64,000 nt of DNA from the NCBI GenBank assembly GCA_041071465.1, contig CP163498.1:1578001-1642000 (forward strand), written 5' to 3'. Both the position numbers and the translations under genes were made by a program. Shown in pieces: positions 44,534 through 54,893 of the stretch. The DNA comes from Pseudomonas putida. Lineage in GTDB: Bacteria; Pseudomonadota; Gammaproteobacteria; Pseudomonadales; Pseudomonadaceae. Position 1 is the first letter of the stretch. Every line of letters begins with the position of its first letter. The notes below the pieces were generated by a model that did not search any database, was not told the origin of the DNA, and worked only from the letters and a program-made list of their open reading frames with translations.

Positions 44534-45805
44534 TCAGCGGATAAGCGCACTCAGCCCATCGAGCAAGCGCTGCAGCGCCCCCTGATTGGCCTGCATCACC
44601 GCCCTGCCCGCCTCACCCATGCGTTGGGCATCCTGCGGCAGCTCGACCAGACGCCGCACAGCACCGGCCAGTCCATCGGTATCATCCACCTGCTGCAACG
44701 CCCCCGCCTCGCGCAGCATCGCGCTGATTTCTAGGAAGTTGAACACATGCGGCCCCATGAGCACCGGCAAGGCAAGCGCCGCAGGCTCCAACGGGTTGTG
44801 CCCGCCGGTCGCTACCAGGCTGCCACCGACGAAGGCAATGTCGGCCAAGGCATACAGGAACAGCAGTTCGCCCATGGTGTCGCCCAGCAATACCCGGGTT
44901 TGCCCATCGACCGGCGTGCCAGCAGAACGGCGCACGGTGGCGAATTGCTCGCTGCACAACGCGTGTACCGCATTGAATCGCTCGGGATGGCGCGGCACCA
45001 GGATCAGCAAGGCATCGCCATGCACCTGCAACAACTGCCGGTGCGCCTGCAAAATCAGCGCATCCTCGCCTTCATGGGTGCTGGCAGCAATCCACACCGG
45101 GCGCTGCTCGGCACCCCACTGCTCACGCAGTGCCTTTGCACGTGGTAGCAGTTGCTCATCAATCTGCAGGTCGAACTTGATCGAGCCGGTGACCTGCACG
45201 CACTCAGTGCGCGCACCCAGGTCACGGAAACGCTGCGCCTCGGTTTCGGTCTGCACGGCAATCAGGCTCATTTCGGCCAGCATCGGCCGGGTCAGCTTGG
45301 CAAAGCGCCCATAACCACGGGCCGAGCGCTCGGATAACCGCGCATTGGCCAGCGCTACCGGAATCCCGCGTTTGGCGCACTGGTGGATGTGGTTGGGCCA
45401 CAGCTCGGTTTCCATGATGATGCCCAGCTTCGGCCGCACATGGTCGAGAAAACGCCCCGCCGCCCATGGCAGGTCGTAGGGCAGGTAGCAGTGCTGCACG
45501 CGCGGTTCGTCGGCGAACATGGCGCGAATACGCTCGGAACCGGTGGGAGTCATGCAGGTAAGGGTGATGGGCAGTTCGGGGTAGGCCTTGAGCAGGGCAC
45601 GCACCATGGGCGCGGCAGCAATGCTCTCACCCACCGACACCGCATGCACCCAGATGCCGCCCTGGCGCATGGTCGGCAGCTTGAAGGCAAAGCGCTCACC
45701 GATACGCTGGCCATAGGCCGGCGCCTTGCGTGCGCGCAGGTACAGGCGCAGCGCAACCAGCGGCAGGCCCAGGTGAAACAGCAAGGTATAGAGTGTTCTG
45801 TTCAT
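44534..45805 (-). CDS. waaA: Kdo transferase WaaA
   Basis: Adds Kdo residues to lipid A precursor at the cytoplasmic face of the inner membrane. A short N-terminal anchor helix (TLYTLLFHLGLPLVALRLYL) is followed by the acceptor domain with GGIWVHAVSVGESIAAAPMV carrying the catalytic Glu near residue 60, then IMETELWPNHI and a donor-site half with GHNPLEPAALALPVLMGPHV. Length 423 residues from the ATG at 45805. An upstream in-frame start is possible but overlaps the LysR gene. Confidence 0.96.
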   Translation of the reverse strand: MNRTLYTLLFHLGLPLVALRLYLRARKAPAYGQRIGERFAFKLPTMRQGGIWVHAVSVGESIAAAPMVRALLKAYPELPITLTCMTPTGSERIRAMFADEPRVQHCYLPYDLPWAAGRFLDHVRPKLGIIMETELWPNHIHQCAKRGIPVALANARLSERSARGYGRFAKLTRPMLAEMSLIAVQTETEAQRFRDLGARTECVQVTGSIKFDLQIDEQLLPRAKALREQWGAEQRPVWIAASTHEGEDALILQAHRQLLQVHGDALLILVPRHPERFNAVHALCSEQFATVRRSAGTPVDGQTRVLLGDTMGELLFLYALADIAFVGGSLVATGGHNPLEPAALALPVLMGPHVFNFLEISAMLREAGALQQVDDTDGLAGAVRRLVELPQDAQRMGEAGRAVMQANQGALQRLLDGLSALIR

Positions 45806-45816
45806 GGCGGCGAAGT

Positions 45817-46710
45817 TTACCCGATCGCACGCAGGTGTACTGCAAAGCGCTCGGCCAGCCACTGCGCAGCGGGCCCCAGTGGCTCATCGCGGCGCCAGGC
45901 CAGCTCCGCCACCAGCGCCGGCGGGCGCCACTCACTGTCCAGTTCGACCATGTGCGCCTGGTAGGTCGGGTACTGCACCACGTGCCGCGGCAGCCAGGCC
46001 CAGCCCAGACCACGCATCAGCAGTTCAGCCATGGCGTAGAAGCTGTCGGCACGCCATACCTGCGGGCTGATTGCCTCGCCGCCAGGGTAACCGCTTTGCT
46101 GTGGGGTGATGAGTAATTGCCGGTGGCGCGCCAGTTGCTGGCGGGTTGCCCGGCCTTGCCCCGCGAGCGGGTGGCCGACTGCGCACACCGTGACCATTTC
46201 GACGCTGCCCAGGACGCGACGCTCCAGCGAAGACGGGATGCTTTCATGGTGGAAGAACAGCCCCAGATCGGCTCGGCGCTCAACCAGCTTGCGCGCTACA
46301 TCGCCCTGGGCGCCGCTGGCCAGTTGTACCTCCAGGTACGGGAAGCGGCTGGCCAGTTCGTCGAGGCTGTCGATCACCGGTTGATAAGGCATGGCCTCAT
46401 CCTGAGCAACCCGCAGCAAGGCCTCCTGCCCACGCATCAGGGCCAGGGCGCGACCATCCAGGTGTTCGCACTGGCGCAGCAGTTCGCGGGCGTCTTCCAG
46501 CAACGCGCTGCCACTTTCGGTCAGTTTTGGTTGCCGGCCGCTGCTGCGCTCGAACAACGTGACACCCAAGTCTGCTTCCAGCAGGGCGATGGCATTGCTG
46601 ATGGCCGATTGGGCCTTGCGTTGTTCGCGGGCCACGGCAGAAAACGAGCGCAATTCGGCGACGCGCAAAAAAATACGCAACTGCTCCAGACTCCATTGCT
46701 CAGCCATCAT
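45817..46710 (-). CDS. LysR-family transcriptional regulator
   Basis: N-terminal winged helix (EQLRIFLRVAELRSFSAVAR, AQSAISNAIALLEADLGVTL-FER) and C-terminal effector domain, 297 residues. Divergent from emrE with an 84-base gap, which may hold a shared control region; the divergent layout suggests it could regulate emrE, but that is not shown. A second ATG directly follows the first, so the start could be one codon later. Confidence 0.93.
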   Translation of the reverse strand: MMAEQWSLEQLRIFLRVAELRSFSAVAREQRKAQSAISNAIALLEADLGVTLFERSSGRQPKLTESGSALLEDARELLRQCEHLDGRALALMRGQEALLRVAQDEAMPYQPVIDSLDELASRFPYLEVQLASGAQGDVARKLVERRADLGLFFHHESIPSSLERRVLGSVEMVTVCAVGHPLAGQGRATRQQLARHRQLLITPQQSGYPGGEAISPQVWRADSFYAMAELLMRGLGWAWLPRHVVQYPTYQAHMVELDSEWRPPALVAELAWRRDEPLGPAAQWLAERFAVHLRAIG

Positions 46711-46794
46711 CCTATCCCCATATCAGATAGGTAATGACTTTACCGCATCTGGCCAAGGTCTAGAATGCCCAACCAGTTACCGGAGGATCCCGCC

Positions 46795-47127
46795 ATGAAT
46801 GCCTACACCTACCTCGCCATTGCCATCTGCGCAGAAGTCATCGCCACCGCTTCGATGAAAGCGGTGAAGGGCCTGAGCACGCCGTTGCCACTGCTGCTGA
46901 TGGTGGTGGGGTATGGCGTTGCCTTCTGGATGCTGACCTTGGTGGTGCGCAGCATTCCTGTAGGGATTGCCTATGCCATCTGGTCGGGGCTGGGGATTGT
47001 GCTGATCAGTGTGGCGGCATTGGTGATCTACGGGCAGAAGCTCGATGTGCCGGCGATGCTGGGCATGGCCATGATTGTGGGGGGCGTGGTGGTGATACAG
47101 CTGTTTTCGAAAGCGGCTGGGCACTGA
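46795..47127 (+). CDS. emrE: SMR multidrug efflux protein EmrE
   Basis: Four-helix proton antiporter for quaternary cations. Helix 1 holds the essential Glu14 (YLAIAICAEVIATASMKA). Helix 3 (IPVGIAYAIWSGLGIVLISV) and the GQKLDVPAMLGM loop match EmrE/Qac rather than the guanidinium Gdx type. Length 110 residues. ATG at 46795 has GGAGG eight bases upstream; the frame opens ten codons earlier without a site. Same position next to the LysR gene as in P. aeruginosa. Confidence 0.94.
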   Translation: MNAYTYLAIAICAEVIATASMKAVKGLSTPLPLLLMVVGYGVAFWMLTLVVRSIPVGIAYAIWSGLGIVLISVAALVIYGQKLDVPAMLGMAMIVGGVVVIQLFSKAAGH

Positions 47128-47205
47128 GGCTGGCTTGCCGGCGATAGGGCCCTCTCAGGTATAGCCTGTATACTTGCCAGCTGTCCCAGTCTTCGAGGTA
47201 CCGCC

Positions 47206-48381
47206 ATGCCATCTGCCATTTCCACTGACGTGCTGATCGTCGGCGCCGGGGTCGCAGGCCTCTGGCTCAATGCCCGCCTGCGCCGCCAGGGCTACTCGAC
47301 AGTGCTGGTGGAGCGCGCCAGCCTTGGCGGCGAGCAGACCATCAAGTCGCAGGGCATCATCCACGGCGGCACCAAGTACGCCCTGCACGGTGCCCTGACC
47401 GGCGCCTCGGAAGCCATTGCCGACATGCCGCGCCGCTGGCGCGAAGCCTTGAGCGGCAGCGGCGAACTGGACCTGAGCGGCACTCGCCTGCTGTCCGATG
47501 CGCACTACCTGTGGTCGCCAGGCACCCTGGCCGGCAACCTCACCAGCTTCTTCGCCAGCAAGGCCGTACGTGGGCGAGTCGACCAAGTAAAAGGTGAGCA
47601 ACTGCCGCCGGCCCTGCAAGACCGCGCCTTCAAGGGCAAGGTTTACCGCCTGGCCGAACTGGTCATCGACGTGCCCAGCCTGCTGGCCAACCTGGCCGAA
47701 CTGGCGGGCGACAGCCTGCTGGCTGGGGAGCGCATTGAGCCGCTGCGCGAAAACGACGAGCTGGTCGGCCTGCGCGTTGACGGTCGCGACATCCGTGCCC
47801 AACGCGTCGTGCTCAGCGCCGGCGCCGGCACCGAGGAACTGCTGCACGCCCTGGGCCTGAACCAACCGGCCATGCAAACACGGCCGCTGCACATGGTCAT
47901 GGCCAAAGGCGCCAACCTGAAACCCCTTTACGCTCACTGCCTGGGTGGCGGGCCCAAGCCGCGCGTTACGGTGACCACTCATCCGGCAGCCGATGGCCAG
48001 TGGGTCTGGTACCTGGGCGGCGACCTGGCCGAAGCCGATGGCGTGGCGCGCGAGCCAGCCGCACAAATCGCCGCAGCGCAAAAGGAAATCGCCAACCTGC
48101 TGCCATGGGTCGACCAAAGCTTGGTGCGCTGGGCCACCCTGCGCGTCGACCGCGCCGAACCTGCGCAATCGGGCCTGGTACGCCCGGACAATGCCTTCCT
48201 TGCCGACCAGCAGCGCCTGCTGGTGGGCTGGCCGACCAAGCTGGCGCTGGCACCTGACTTCAGCGACCGGGTCATCAGCCACCTGGAGCGTGACGGCATC
48301 CGTCCACAAGCACAAGCCGACCTGGCCGACCTGCCACGCCCACCGCTGGGCGTACCGGCTTGGGAGCAACTGCTGCCATGA
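47206..48381 (+). CDS. FAD-dependent oxidoreductase (DAO type)
   Basis: Probable flavin enzyme, substrate unknown. N-terminal Rossmann fingerprint VLIVGAGVAGLWLNARLRRQ; TIKSQGIIHGGTKYALHG near residue 50 resembles the L-2-hydroxyglutarate oxidase/glycerol-3-phosphate dehydrogenase group. Second FAD-contact region RAQRVVLSAGAGTEELLHAL near residue 205. 391 residues. Overlaps the aldo-keto reductase by four bases (ATGA), so the two are coupled. Confidence 0.88.
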   Translation: MPSAISTDVLIVGAGVAGLWLNARLRRQGYSTVLVERASLGGEQTIKSQGIIHGGTKYALHGALTGASEAIADMPRRWREALSGSGELDLSGTRLLSDAHYLWSPGTLAGNLTSFFASKAVRGRVDQVKGEQLPPALQDRAFKGKVYRLAELVIDVPSLLANLAELAGDSLLAGERIEPLRENDELVGLRVDGRDIRAQRVVLSAGAGTEELLHALGLNQPAMQTRPLHMVMAKGANLKPLYAHCLGGGPKPRVTVTTHPAADGQWVWYLGGDLAEADGVAREPAAQIAAAQKEIANLLPWVDQSLVRWATLRVDRAEPAQSGLVRPDNAFLADQQRLLVGWPTKLALAPDFSDRVISHLERDGIRPQAQADLADLPRPPLGVPAWEQLLP

Positions 48382-49190
48382 CCTTGCCAACCCTGCACGA
48401 CTTCCATCGCCCGCTGGGCAGCACCGGCTTCAAGGTTTCACCGCTGGGCCTGGGCACGGTAAAACTGGGCCGCGACCAAGGTGTGAAATACCCCACCGGC
48501 TTCACCATCCCCGGCGATGACGAAGCCCGCTTGCTGCTGGCCCAGGCCCGCGAGCTTGGCATCAATCTGATCGACACCGCCCCGGCTTATGGCCGCAGTG
48601 AAGAACGCCTCGGCCCGCTGCTGCGCGGCCAGCGCGATGAATGGGTGATCGTCAGCAAGGTCGGCGAAGAATTCGATCAAGGCCAATCGCATTTCGATTT
48701 CAGTGCCGCCCACACCCGCCGCTCGGTGGAGCGCAGCCTGCGACGCCTGGAAACCGACCGCATCGAACTGGTACTGGTACATTCCGACGGTAACGACCTG
48801 GCCATCCTCGAACAGCAGGAGGTCTACCAGACCCTGGCAGCGCTCAAGCAGGAGGGCAAGATCCTTGGCTTCGGCCTGTCCGGCAAGACCGTCGCCGGCG
48901 GCCTGAAGGCGCTGGAGCAAGGCGACTGCGCCATGGTCACCTACAACCTCAACGAGCAGGCAGAACGCCCGGTGCTGGACTACGCTGCCGAACACGGCAA
49001 GGCCATCCTGGTAAAAAAGGCCCTGGCCAGCGGGCATATCTGCCTGGCCCCGGGCGTTGACCCGGTGCAGGCCAGCTTTGAGCTGCTGTTCGCCCACCCC
49101 GGCGTCAGCAGTGCTATCGTCGGCACCATCAACCCGTTGCACCTGGCCCATAACGTGGCCACCGTCGCCCGTATCCTGGGCCAGCATTGA
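48378..49190 (+). CDS. Aldo-keto reductase
   Basis: NAD(P)H-linked reductase of the AKR superfamily, substrate unknown. Family blocks: LGLGTVKLGRDQG near the start, NLIDTAPAYGRSEERLGPLL with the catalytic Asp and Tyr, IVSKVG with the Lys, VLVHSDG with the active-site His, and GVSSAIVGTINPLHLAHNV near the C-terminus for cofactor binding. 270 residues. Overlaps the FAD oxidoreductase stop by four bases, which suggests both work on one pathway. Confidence 0.9.
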   Translation: MTLPTLHDFHRPLGSTGFKVSPLGLGTVKLGRDQGVKYPTGFTIPGDDEARLLLAQARELGINLIDTAPAYGRSEERLGPLLRGQRDEWVIVSKVGEEFDQGQSHFDFSAAHTRRSVERSLRRLETDRIELVLVHSDGNDLAILEQQEVYQTLAALKQEGKILGFGLSGKTVAGGLKALEQGDCAMVTYNLNEQAERPVLDYAAEHGKAILVKKALASGHICLAPGVDPVQASFELLFAHPGVSSAIVGTINPLHLAHNVATVARILGQH

Positions 49191-49242
49191 GTTACCCCTG
49201 GCCCAAGGGCCAGGAGACTGACCCGACGCAAGGAGTAGCCTC

Positions 49243-50211
49243 GTGGCGCGAACGCTGATCCGCAAGAACCCGAGCAACTTCAAGACACTGCCACTGCATG
49301 TCGAGGCCACGGCTGAAGGCCTGATCTACCAAAGCATCGGCATGCCGCTGAACTTTGCCCAGACCCAGCAGCGGCGCAAGGCGATCCAGTTACCCGACGT
49401 GCAGCGTTTTGTGGTCGAACTGGCAAACCTGGGCGTGTCGGTGCGCCTTACCCTGCATTGGCAAAACCGCGATTACTGGGTGCTGGTGCGCCAGCGCCGG
49501 CAAGACCGTGGCGACGTGGTGCTGAAACTGATTTCCGGTTATGTACCGGCGCAGGAGTTGAACCTGCCGCTGCACACGGCTGTGCAGGAAGTGGCCGAGG
49601 AGTGCCTGCTGGAAACCCCAGAGGGCTGGCTTGGCGGGCGTTTCAACGATACCTGGCTGCCCGTCCCTTACGCTGCCGCCCTGCACTACCGTGAAACGCC
49701 GCACTTCGTGCTGGCCCCGCAGTCCGGCGCAGCACGCCCGGTACACTGCGGCCAGCTGATGCTGCTGGAGCGCCCACGGGCCTATGTGCACTTGCCCACC
49801 GCCTCGCTGCAACTGATCTACGATATGCGCCTGCAGGTACCCCGTGAGGCCAAGAAACTCAGCCTGTTCCACGTCGATGAACGGCTGGAGGGCGGCCAGC
49901 TGGTGGCGCGACTCAACCGCAAACGGCCAGACCTTTATCTGATGCCGTTAAAGGACGGCCAGCCGCTGGCGGAGCTGTATACGCTTAAAAAGGATGAGCT
50001 GGTGCCGGCGAGCACACGCGGGCTGTACCTGGCCGAGAGTTTTGCCCGGCAGGAAGGCTGGGTGGTGGCGGATGAGCGGGTACGCTGGAAGGACTGGGTG
50101 AAGCAGCAGGGGCTGGTGGAAAACAAGCCGGTGAAGGCATCGCACCTGCAGCGCTTTGGCGACAAGGCGCGGGCACTGCTGGAGCGGGCTCGTACTAGCC
50201 TGAACAAGTGA
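49243..50211 (+). CDS. Conserved protein with degenerate Nudix-like box, 322 aa
   Basis: Function unknown; conserved in this place in pseudomonads as I recall. GTG start with GGAG nine bases upstream. The middle has GYVPAQELNLPLHTAVQEVA-EECLLE: Gly, five residues, Glu, nine residues, then QEVAEECLL. This resembles a Nudix box (REUxEExGU) but with Gln for Arg, Leu for Gly and two extra residues of spacing, so activity is doubtful. The C-terminus is rich in Lys/Arg and helical. 52 bases after the aldo-keto reductase; probably in the same transcript. Confidence 0.8.
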   Translation: MARTLIRKNPSNFKTLPLHVEATAEGLIYQSIGMPLNFAQTQQRRKAIQLPDVQRFVVELANLGVSVRLTLHWQNRDYWVLVRQRRQDRGDVVLKLISGYVPAQELNLPLHTAVQEVAEECLLETPEGWLGGRFNDTWLPVPYAAALHYRETPHFVLAPQSGAARPVHCGQLMLLERPRAYVHLPTASLQLIYDMRLQVPREAKKLSLFHVDERLEGGQLVARLNRKRPDLYLMPLKDGQPLAELYTLKKDELVPASTRGLYLAESFARQEGWVVADERVRWKDWVKQQGLVENKPVKASHLQRFGDKARALLERARTSLNK

Positions 50212-50213
50212 TA

Positions 50214-50238
50214 GCGGGGCTGCTCTGCAGCCCCAGCT
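50214..50238. terminator. Bidirectional hairpin
   Basis: GGGGCTG, 5-base loop CTCTG, CAGCCCC between the convergent stops of the Nudix-like gene and hldE. No clear T-run. Confidence 0.6.
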
Positions 50239-50241
50239 GTA

Positions 50242-51663
50242 TCAGTTCTTGCGAATCTTCTCGACAATCGCCGTGGTCGAGCTGTTCTCGACCAGCCCCA
50301 GCACCTTCACGGTGCCGCCATAGGCCTTGACGATATCGGCACCCACCACCTGGTCGATGCCGTAGTCGCCACCCTTGACCAGCACATCCGGCTTGACCTG
50401 GCTCAGCAGGTTTTCCGGGGTGCCTTCCGGGAAGCTGATCACCCAGTCCACCGCGCCCAAGCCGGCCAGTACGGCCATGCGCCGGTCGACACTGTTGATT
50501 GGCCGGCCCGGCCCTTTCAGGCGGCTGACCGAAGCATCGTCGTTGACCGCGACGATCAGGCGATCGCCTTGGGCCCGTGCCTGTTCCAGGTAGGTGACAT
50601 GCCCGGCATGCAGGATGTCGAAGCAGCCGTTGGTGAAGACGATCTTCTCTTTGTGTGCCCGCGCGTCATCGATGGCCAGCAGCAGTTGCTCCAGGCCCAG
50701 CACACCGCGCTCGGAGCCTTCCTCACGCTGGATGGCGCGGCGCAGTTCAGGGGCGCTGATGGCCGCCGTACCCAGCTTGCCGACCACGATGCCTGCCGCC
50801 AGGTTGGCCAGGGCCACAGCATGGGGCAGGTCCTCGCCAGCGGCAATGGCTGCGGCGAGGGTGGAGATGACGGTATCACCGGCACCGGTCACGTCGAACA
50901 CTTCACGTGCCCGCGCCGGCAGGTGCAGCGCCGGCTGGCCCACGCGCAGCAGGGTCATGCCGTGCTCGCCACGGGTTACCAGCAAGGCGCCGAGGTCCAG
51001 GTCCTGCAGCAGTTGCAAACCCTTGGCAACCAGGTCGGCCTCATCGGTGCAACGGCCAACGATGGTCTCGAACTCGCTGAGGTTCGGGGTGATTAGGCTG
51101 GCACCACGGTAAATGGAAAAATCCTTGCCCTTGGGGTCGGCCAGCACCGGAATGCCTTTGGCCCGCGCCGCCTGGATCAGGCTTTGGTGATTCTTCAGCG
51201 CGCCTTTGCCGTAGTCGGACAGAACCAGCACCTTGACGCCCTCGAGCAGGCTGTCGACCTCGGTGGCCAGCGACAATGGGTCGGTGGCGAACGGCTCTTC
51301 GAAATCGATACGCAGCAGTTGCTGGTGACGGCTCATGACCCGCAGCTTGACGATGGTCGGCTGGTGCGCGATGCGCTGGAACACCGAACGCACACCGGCA
51401 GCCTGCAGGCTGTTGGCCAGGCTGTCGGCAGCTTCGTCCTGGCCGGTGACGCCGATCAGCGAAGCCGGCGCGCCCAGCGCGGCAATGTTCAAGGCAACGT
51501 TGGCCGCGCCGCCGGGGCGATCCTCGATTTGATCGACCTTGACCACCGGGACTGGCGCTTCAGGCGAAATACGCGAAGTACCGCCATGCCAGTAGCGGTC
51601 GAGCATGACATCGCCGACCACCAGTACCGGGGCTTGATCGAAACGCGGCATGGACAACTTCAT
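50242..51663 (-). CDS. hldE: Bifunctional heptose kinase/adenylyltransferase HldE
   Basis: Makes ADP-heptose precursor for LPS core. N-terminal ribokinase-like kinase domain ([34 protein letters not shown] near residue 255) and C-terminal nucleotidyltransferase ([20 protein letters not shown] near residue 345, with HxGH). 473 residues from the ATG at 51663. Follows msbA in the same direction beyond a hairpin. Confidence 0.97.
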   Translation of the reverse strand: MKLSMPRFDQAPVLVVGDVMLDRYWHGGTSRISPEAPVPVVKVDQIEDRPGGAANVALNIAALGAPASLIGVTGQDEAADSLANSLQAAGVRSVFQRIAHQPTIVKLRVMSRHQQLLRIDFEEPFATDPLSLATEVDSLLEGVKVLVLSDYGKGALKNHQSLIQAARAKGIPVLADPKGKDFSIYRGASLITPNLSEFETIVGRCTDEADLVAKGLQLLQDLDLGALLVTRGEHGMTLLRVGQPALHLPARAREVFDVTGAGDTVISTLAAAIAAGEDLPHAVALANLAAGIVVGKLGTAAISAPELRRAIQREEGSERGVLGLEQLLLAIDDARAHKEKIVFTNGCFDILHAGHVTYLEQARAQGDRLIVAVNDDASVSRLKGPGRPINSVDRRMAVLAGLGAVDWVISFPEGTPENLLSQVKPDVLVKGGDYGIDQVVGADIVKAYGGTVKVLGLVENSSTTAIVEKIRKN

Positions 51664-51760
51664 GGGCAACCCATATGGAAATAATGAACAGGGGCAGGAT
51701 ATTAGCACAGGGTAGTCGACGGCTTTATGGCCAGATCGTACCCAGAAAATTCCCGTGACA

Positions 51761-51783
51761 ATCGGGGCCATGACGGCCCCGAT
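51761..51783 (-). terminator. Hairpin between msbA and hldE
   Basis: ATCGGGGCC, five-base loop, GGCCCCGAT: perfect 9-bp stem 11 bases after the msbA stop, but no strong T-run. May be partial terminator. Confidence 0.6.
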
Positions 51784-51793
51784 CAAGGAGGGT

Positions 51794-53602
51794 TCAGGTG
51801 ATATCGGCCTTGGCCGGCTCATCCAGGCCCATGGCATGCAAGCGGGCATAATGGCCATTGGCCGCAAGCAGCTCGGCATGCGTGCCACGCTCGACCAGGC
51901 GGCCCTGGTCCATGACCAGGATCTGGTCGGCCTTCTCGATCGTCGACAGGCGGTGAGCGATCACCAGCGTGGTACGGCCTTGCATCACGTGATCCAGGGC
52001 AGCCTGGATATGCCGCTCGGACTCGGTATCCAACGCAGAAGTAGCCTCGTCGAGGATCAGCAGCGGCGCGTTTTTCAGCAGCGCCCGTGCAATTGCCAGG
52101 CGCTGGCGCTGGCCACCGGACAGCAGTACACCGTTCTCTCCCACTTCGGTATCGAAGCCCTTCGGCAGCCGGTCGACGAACTCCTTGGCGTAGGCATCGG
52201 CTGCGGCGGCTTCGATGTCTGCGCGTGGGGCACCGGCCAAGTCACCGTAGGCGATGTTGTTGGCCACGGTGTCGTTGAACAGGGTGACGTGCTGGGTTAC
52301 CTGCGAAACATGGCGACGCAGGTTGCGCAGGCGATAGTTTTCGATTTCCACGCCATCGAGCAGAATCTGCCCCTGGTCGTGGTGATAGAAGCGTGGGATA
52401 AGCGCCGCCAAGGTCGACTTGCCACTGCCGGAACGGCCGACCAGGGCGATCATCTGCCCAGGTTCGGCGACAAAACTGATGTCGCTCAGCACTTCACGCT
52501 CGGTACCCGGGTAGGTGAAGCTCAGGTTGCGCACTTCCAGGCGCCCTTCCACACGCTCCTTCTCGACAGTACCGGTGTCCAGCTCAGGCTCTTCGTCCAA
52601 CTGCTCGAAGATGCTCTCGGCACCTGCCAGGCCCTTCTGGATGGTCGAGCTGACTTCTGACAGCTGGCGAATCGGCTTGGGCAGCAGGCCAGCAGCAGTG
52701 ATATAGGCTACCAGGTCACCGGCGGTGGACTCGCCCCGCAGGAACAGCACCAGGAACATCAGCGCGGCCATGGCGCTGTAGATCACCAGTTGCAGCATCG
52801 GCGTGTACAGCGAGCCGGTCTTGGTCATGCGCAGTTGCTTGTCGGTGTTGCTCTGGCTGGCTTTGCCGAAACGCTGCTCCTCGTAGGCCTCGCCGCCGAA
52901 GCTGCGGACCACGCGGTAGCCCTGGATGGTTTCCGACGCCACGTGGGTAACGTCGCCCATTGCCACCTGGATCTTCTTGCTCTGCTTGCGGAATTTCTTG
53001 CTGGCGATGCTGACCATGACCGCGATCACCGGCAGGATGGCGACCATCACCAGGGTCAGGTGCCAGTTCATCCACAGCAGGTAGGCAAACAGGAACACCA
53101 CGGTCAGGCCTTCGCGGATCACCACCTTGATGGCATCGGTGGCCGCGCCGGTGACCATGGTCACGTTGAAGGTGATGCGCGAAATCAGGTGACCGGAGTT
53201 GTGGTTGTCGAAGTAGCGGTTAGGCAGCACCAGCAGCTTGTTGAACAACTCCACACGCAGGTCGTGCACCAGGCACAGGGACACCTTGGCCAGGAAGTAG
53301 TTGCCGAGGAACGAGCCCAGGCCCTGCCAGGCGGCGATCAGGATGATCAGCAGCGGCACCGCCTGCAGCAATTGCAGGTCACGCAGGTAGGGCACGTTGG
53401 GGAACAACACCGCTTCGGGGTTGCTCAGGCCATCGACGAAATACTTGAGAATGCCGGCCAGCATCGGCTGGGTCGAGGCAAAGATCACGAAACCGACAAT
53501 GCTCAGCAGGAAAATGCCGACATAGGGTTTCACATAGCTCAGCAGCCGGAAGTAGATCTTCAGGCTGGAGGTGTGCTCCGCCGGTCGCGGGGTTTCGGCC
53601 AT
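51794..53602 (-). CDS. msbA: Lipid A exporter MsbA
   Basis: ABC exporter that flips core-lipid A to the periplasmic face. N-terminal six-helix membrane domain (about residues 20-310) and nucleotide-binding domain with Walker [17 protein letters not shown] near residue 385, signature [16 protein letters not shown] and Walker [14 protein letters not shown]. 602 residues. waaL stop is 15 bases upstream of its ATG. Confidence 0.97.
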   Translation of the reverse strand: MAETPRPAEHTSSLKIYFRLLSYVKPYVGIFLLSIVGFVIFASTQPMLAGILKYFVDGLSNPEAVLFPNVPYLRDLQLLQAVPLLIILIAAWQGLGSFLGNYFLAKVSLCLVHDLRVELFNKLLVLPNRYFDNHNSGHLISRITFNVTMVTGAATDAIKVVIREGLTVVFLFAYLLWMNWHLTLVMVAILPVIAVMVSIASKKFRKQSKKIQVAMGDVTHVASETIQGYRVVRSFGGEAYEEQRFGKASQSNTDKQLRMTKTGSLYTPMLQLVIYSAMAALMFLVLFLRGESTAGDLVAYITAAGLLPKPIRQLSEVSSTIQKGLAGAESIFEQLDEEPELDTGTVEKERVEGRLEVRNLSFTYPGTEREVLSDISFVAEPGQMIALVGRSGSGKSTLAALIPRFYHHDQGQILLDGVEIENYRLRNLRRHVSQVTQHVTLFNDTVANNIAYGDLAGAPRADIEAAAADAYAKEFVDRLPKGFDTEVGENGVLLSGGQRQRLAIARALLKNAPLLILDEATSALDTESERHIQAALDHVMQGRTTLVIAHRLSTIEKADQILVMDQGRLVERGTHAELLAANGHYARLHAMGLDEPAKADIT

Positions 53603-53617
53603 TATCGAGCTCGCTGT

Positions 53618-54793
53618 TCAGGTTGAACCGGAAATTTTACCACAGGCGTCATTTTCGGCACGCCCCCATGGCAGCATCATGGCAAGGCCCACCGGCAGCC
53701 AGCTGATGAACCATTCGGCACGCGGCGTACCAGTGAGGCTGGCAGCATCGAACTGCATGGCCAGGGTCGAATACACCCAGAACCCCAGCAGGACCTTGCC
53801 GAACAGGGTGCCGCGCGCGCGCACGATTTCACCCAGCGTGAACAGCCATACCATGGTCCACAGCAGCATACCGGGCAGCCCCATCTCGACCGCGATGTGG
53901 GTGAACATGTTGTGGGTATGGTCAAAATGCTTGCCAACCGCACTCACCTCGTAGGCCGAGCCCAGGCCCAGGCCAGTCCAGGGATGCGCGGCAATCATGT
54001 CCACCACAGCATGGAAGATTTCCGGCCGGTACGACGAGCCACGCTTGGCGATCAGATCGTACACCAAGTAGAAAGCAAGGCCCGTGGCAATGACTGCGAG
54101 GATGGAAAACACTCGGCTGTGGCGGTCGCGGAACCACAGCGGCGCCATCACCACGGTGATCACCAGCGCCAGAAGCGCCCCACGGCTCTGGCTGAGCATG
54201 GCGAAGGCCCCCAGGCAAGCCAGTGCCGCCAGCCACAACAGCTGCAAGCCTCGTTGCCGAGGTGGCTCGTAGAGCAGGAAGAGCACGGCCGAGCCAATGA
54301 CATAGGCGCCCAGGATGGGGTGGGATATCTCACCGATACCCGCCAGCCTCATCAGCAAAGGCATGCGCTGCAACCCATAGAACTTGATGATCGAGACCAG
54401 TGCCGCAATGGCCAGTAGCGCGCTGCCAAGCAGCAACAGCTGGCGAATACGGCCCAGGCCAAGCTGGGCGAGCAACGGGAAAGCCAACAGGAACACCAGG
54501 ATGTAGAGCAGCCGTTTGATCTCGCGCCCGTCATCTTCCGCAGATGACCACACCAGGCTCAGCCCGCTCCAGGCCAACAGCAGCAGCACGCTCCCCCACA
54601 GCGCCGGCTGGCGCTTCCAGGCCTGCACCAGCACGTCACGCGCCGACCAGGCCAAGACCAGCGTCGGCAGCCACAGGAACAACACCAGCCCCTGCTGATA
54701 AACCTTGTTGCTCGGTGCCAGGGCAATCGCCGCCAGGAACCAGACCAGACCCAAACCTAACCAGGCCCGTGCCCAGCTTTTTTGATACAACAT
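53618..54793 (-). CDS. waaL: O-antigen ligase WaaL
   Basis: Polytopic membrane protein that attaches O-antigen to core-lipid A at the periplasmic face. About 12 helices over 391 residues; large periplasmic loop includes AHPWTGLGLGSAYE with the conserved His near residue 280, and SQSRGALLALVI with the conserved Arg near residue 200. ATG at 54793. Order hldE-msbA-waaL as in P. aeruginosa, although WaaL is variable and the exact ligand is unknown. Confidence 0.88.
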   Translation of the reverse strand: MLYQKSWARAWLGLGLVWFLAAIALAPSNKVYQQGLVLFLWLPTLVLAWSARDVLVQAWKRQPALWGSVLLLLAWSGLSLVWSSAEDDGREIKRLLYILVFLLAFPLLAQLGLGRIRQLLLLGSALLAIAALVSIIKFYGLQRMPLLMRLAGIGEISHPILGAYVIGSAVLFLLYEPPRQRGLQLLWLAALACLGAFAMLSQSRGALLALVITVVMAPLWFRDRHSRVFSILAVIATGLAFYLVYDLIAKRGSSYRPEIFHAVVDMIAAHPWTGLGLGSAYEVSAVGKHFDHTHNMFTHIAVEMGLPGMLLWTMVWLFTLGEIVRARGTLFGKVLLGFWVYSTLAMQFDAASLTGTPRAEWFISWLPVGLAMMLPWGRAENDACGKISGST

Positions 54794-54893
54794 CCTTTCC
54801 CCCGATGAATCAAAGACACCATCCATGGTGCTACAGCATTATTTTCGGCATTATTGCCGGTCATTTTGCTCGCCAGACGACAAGGCTCTATTC

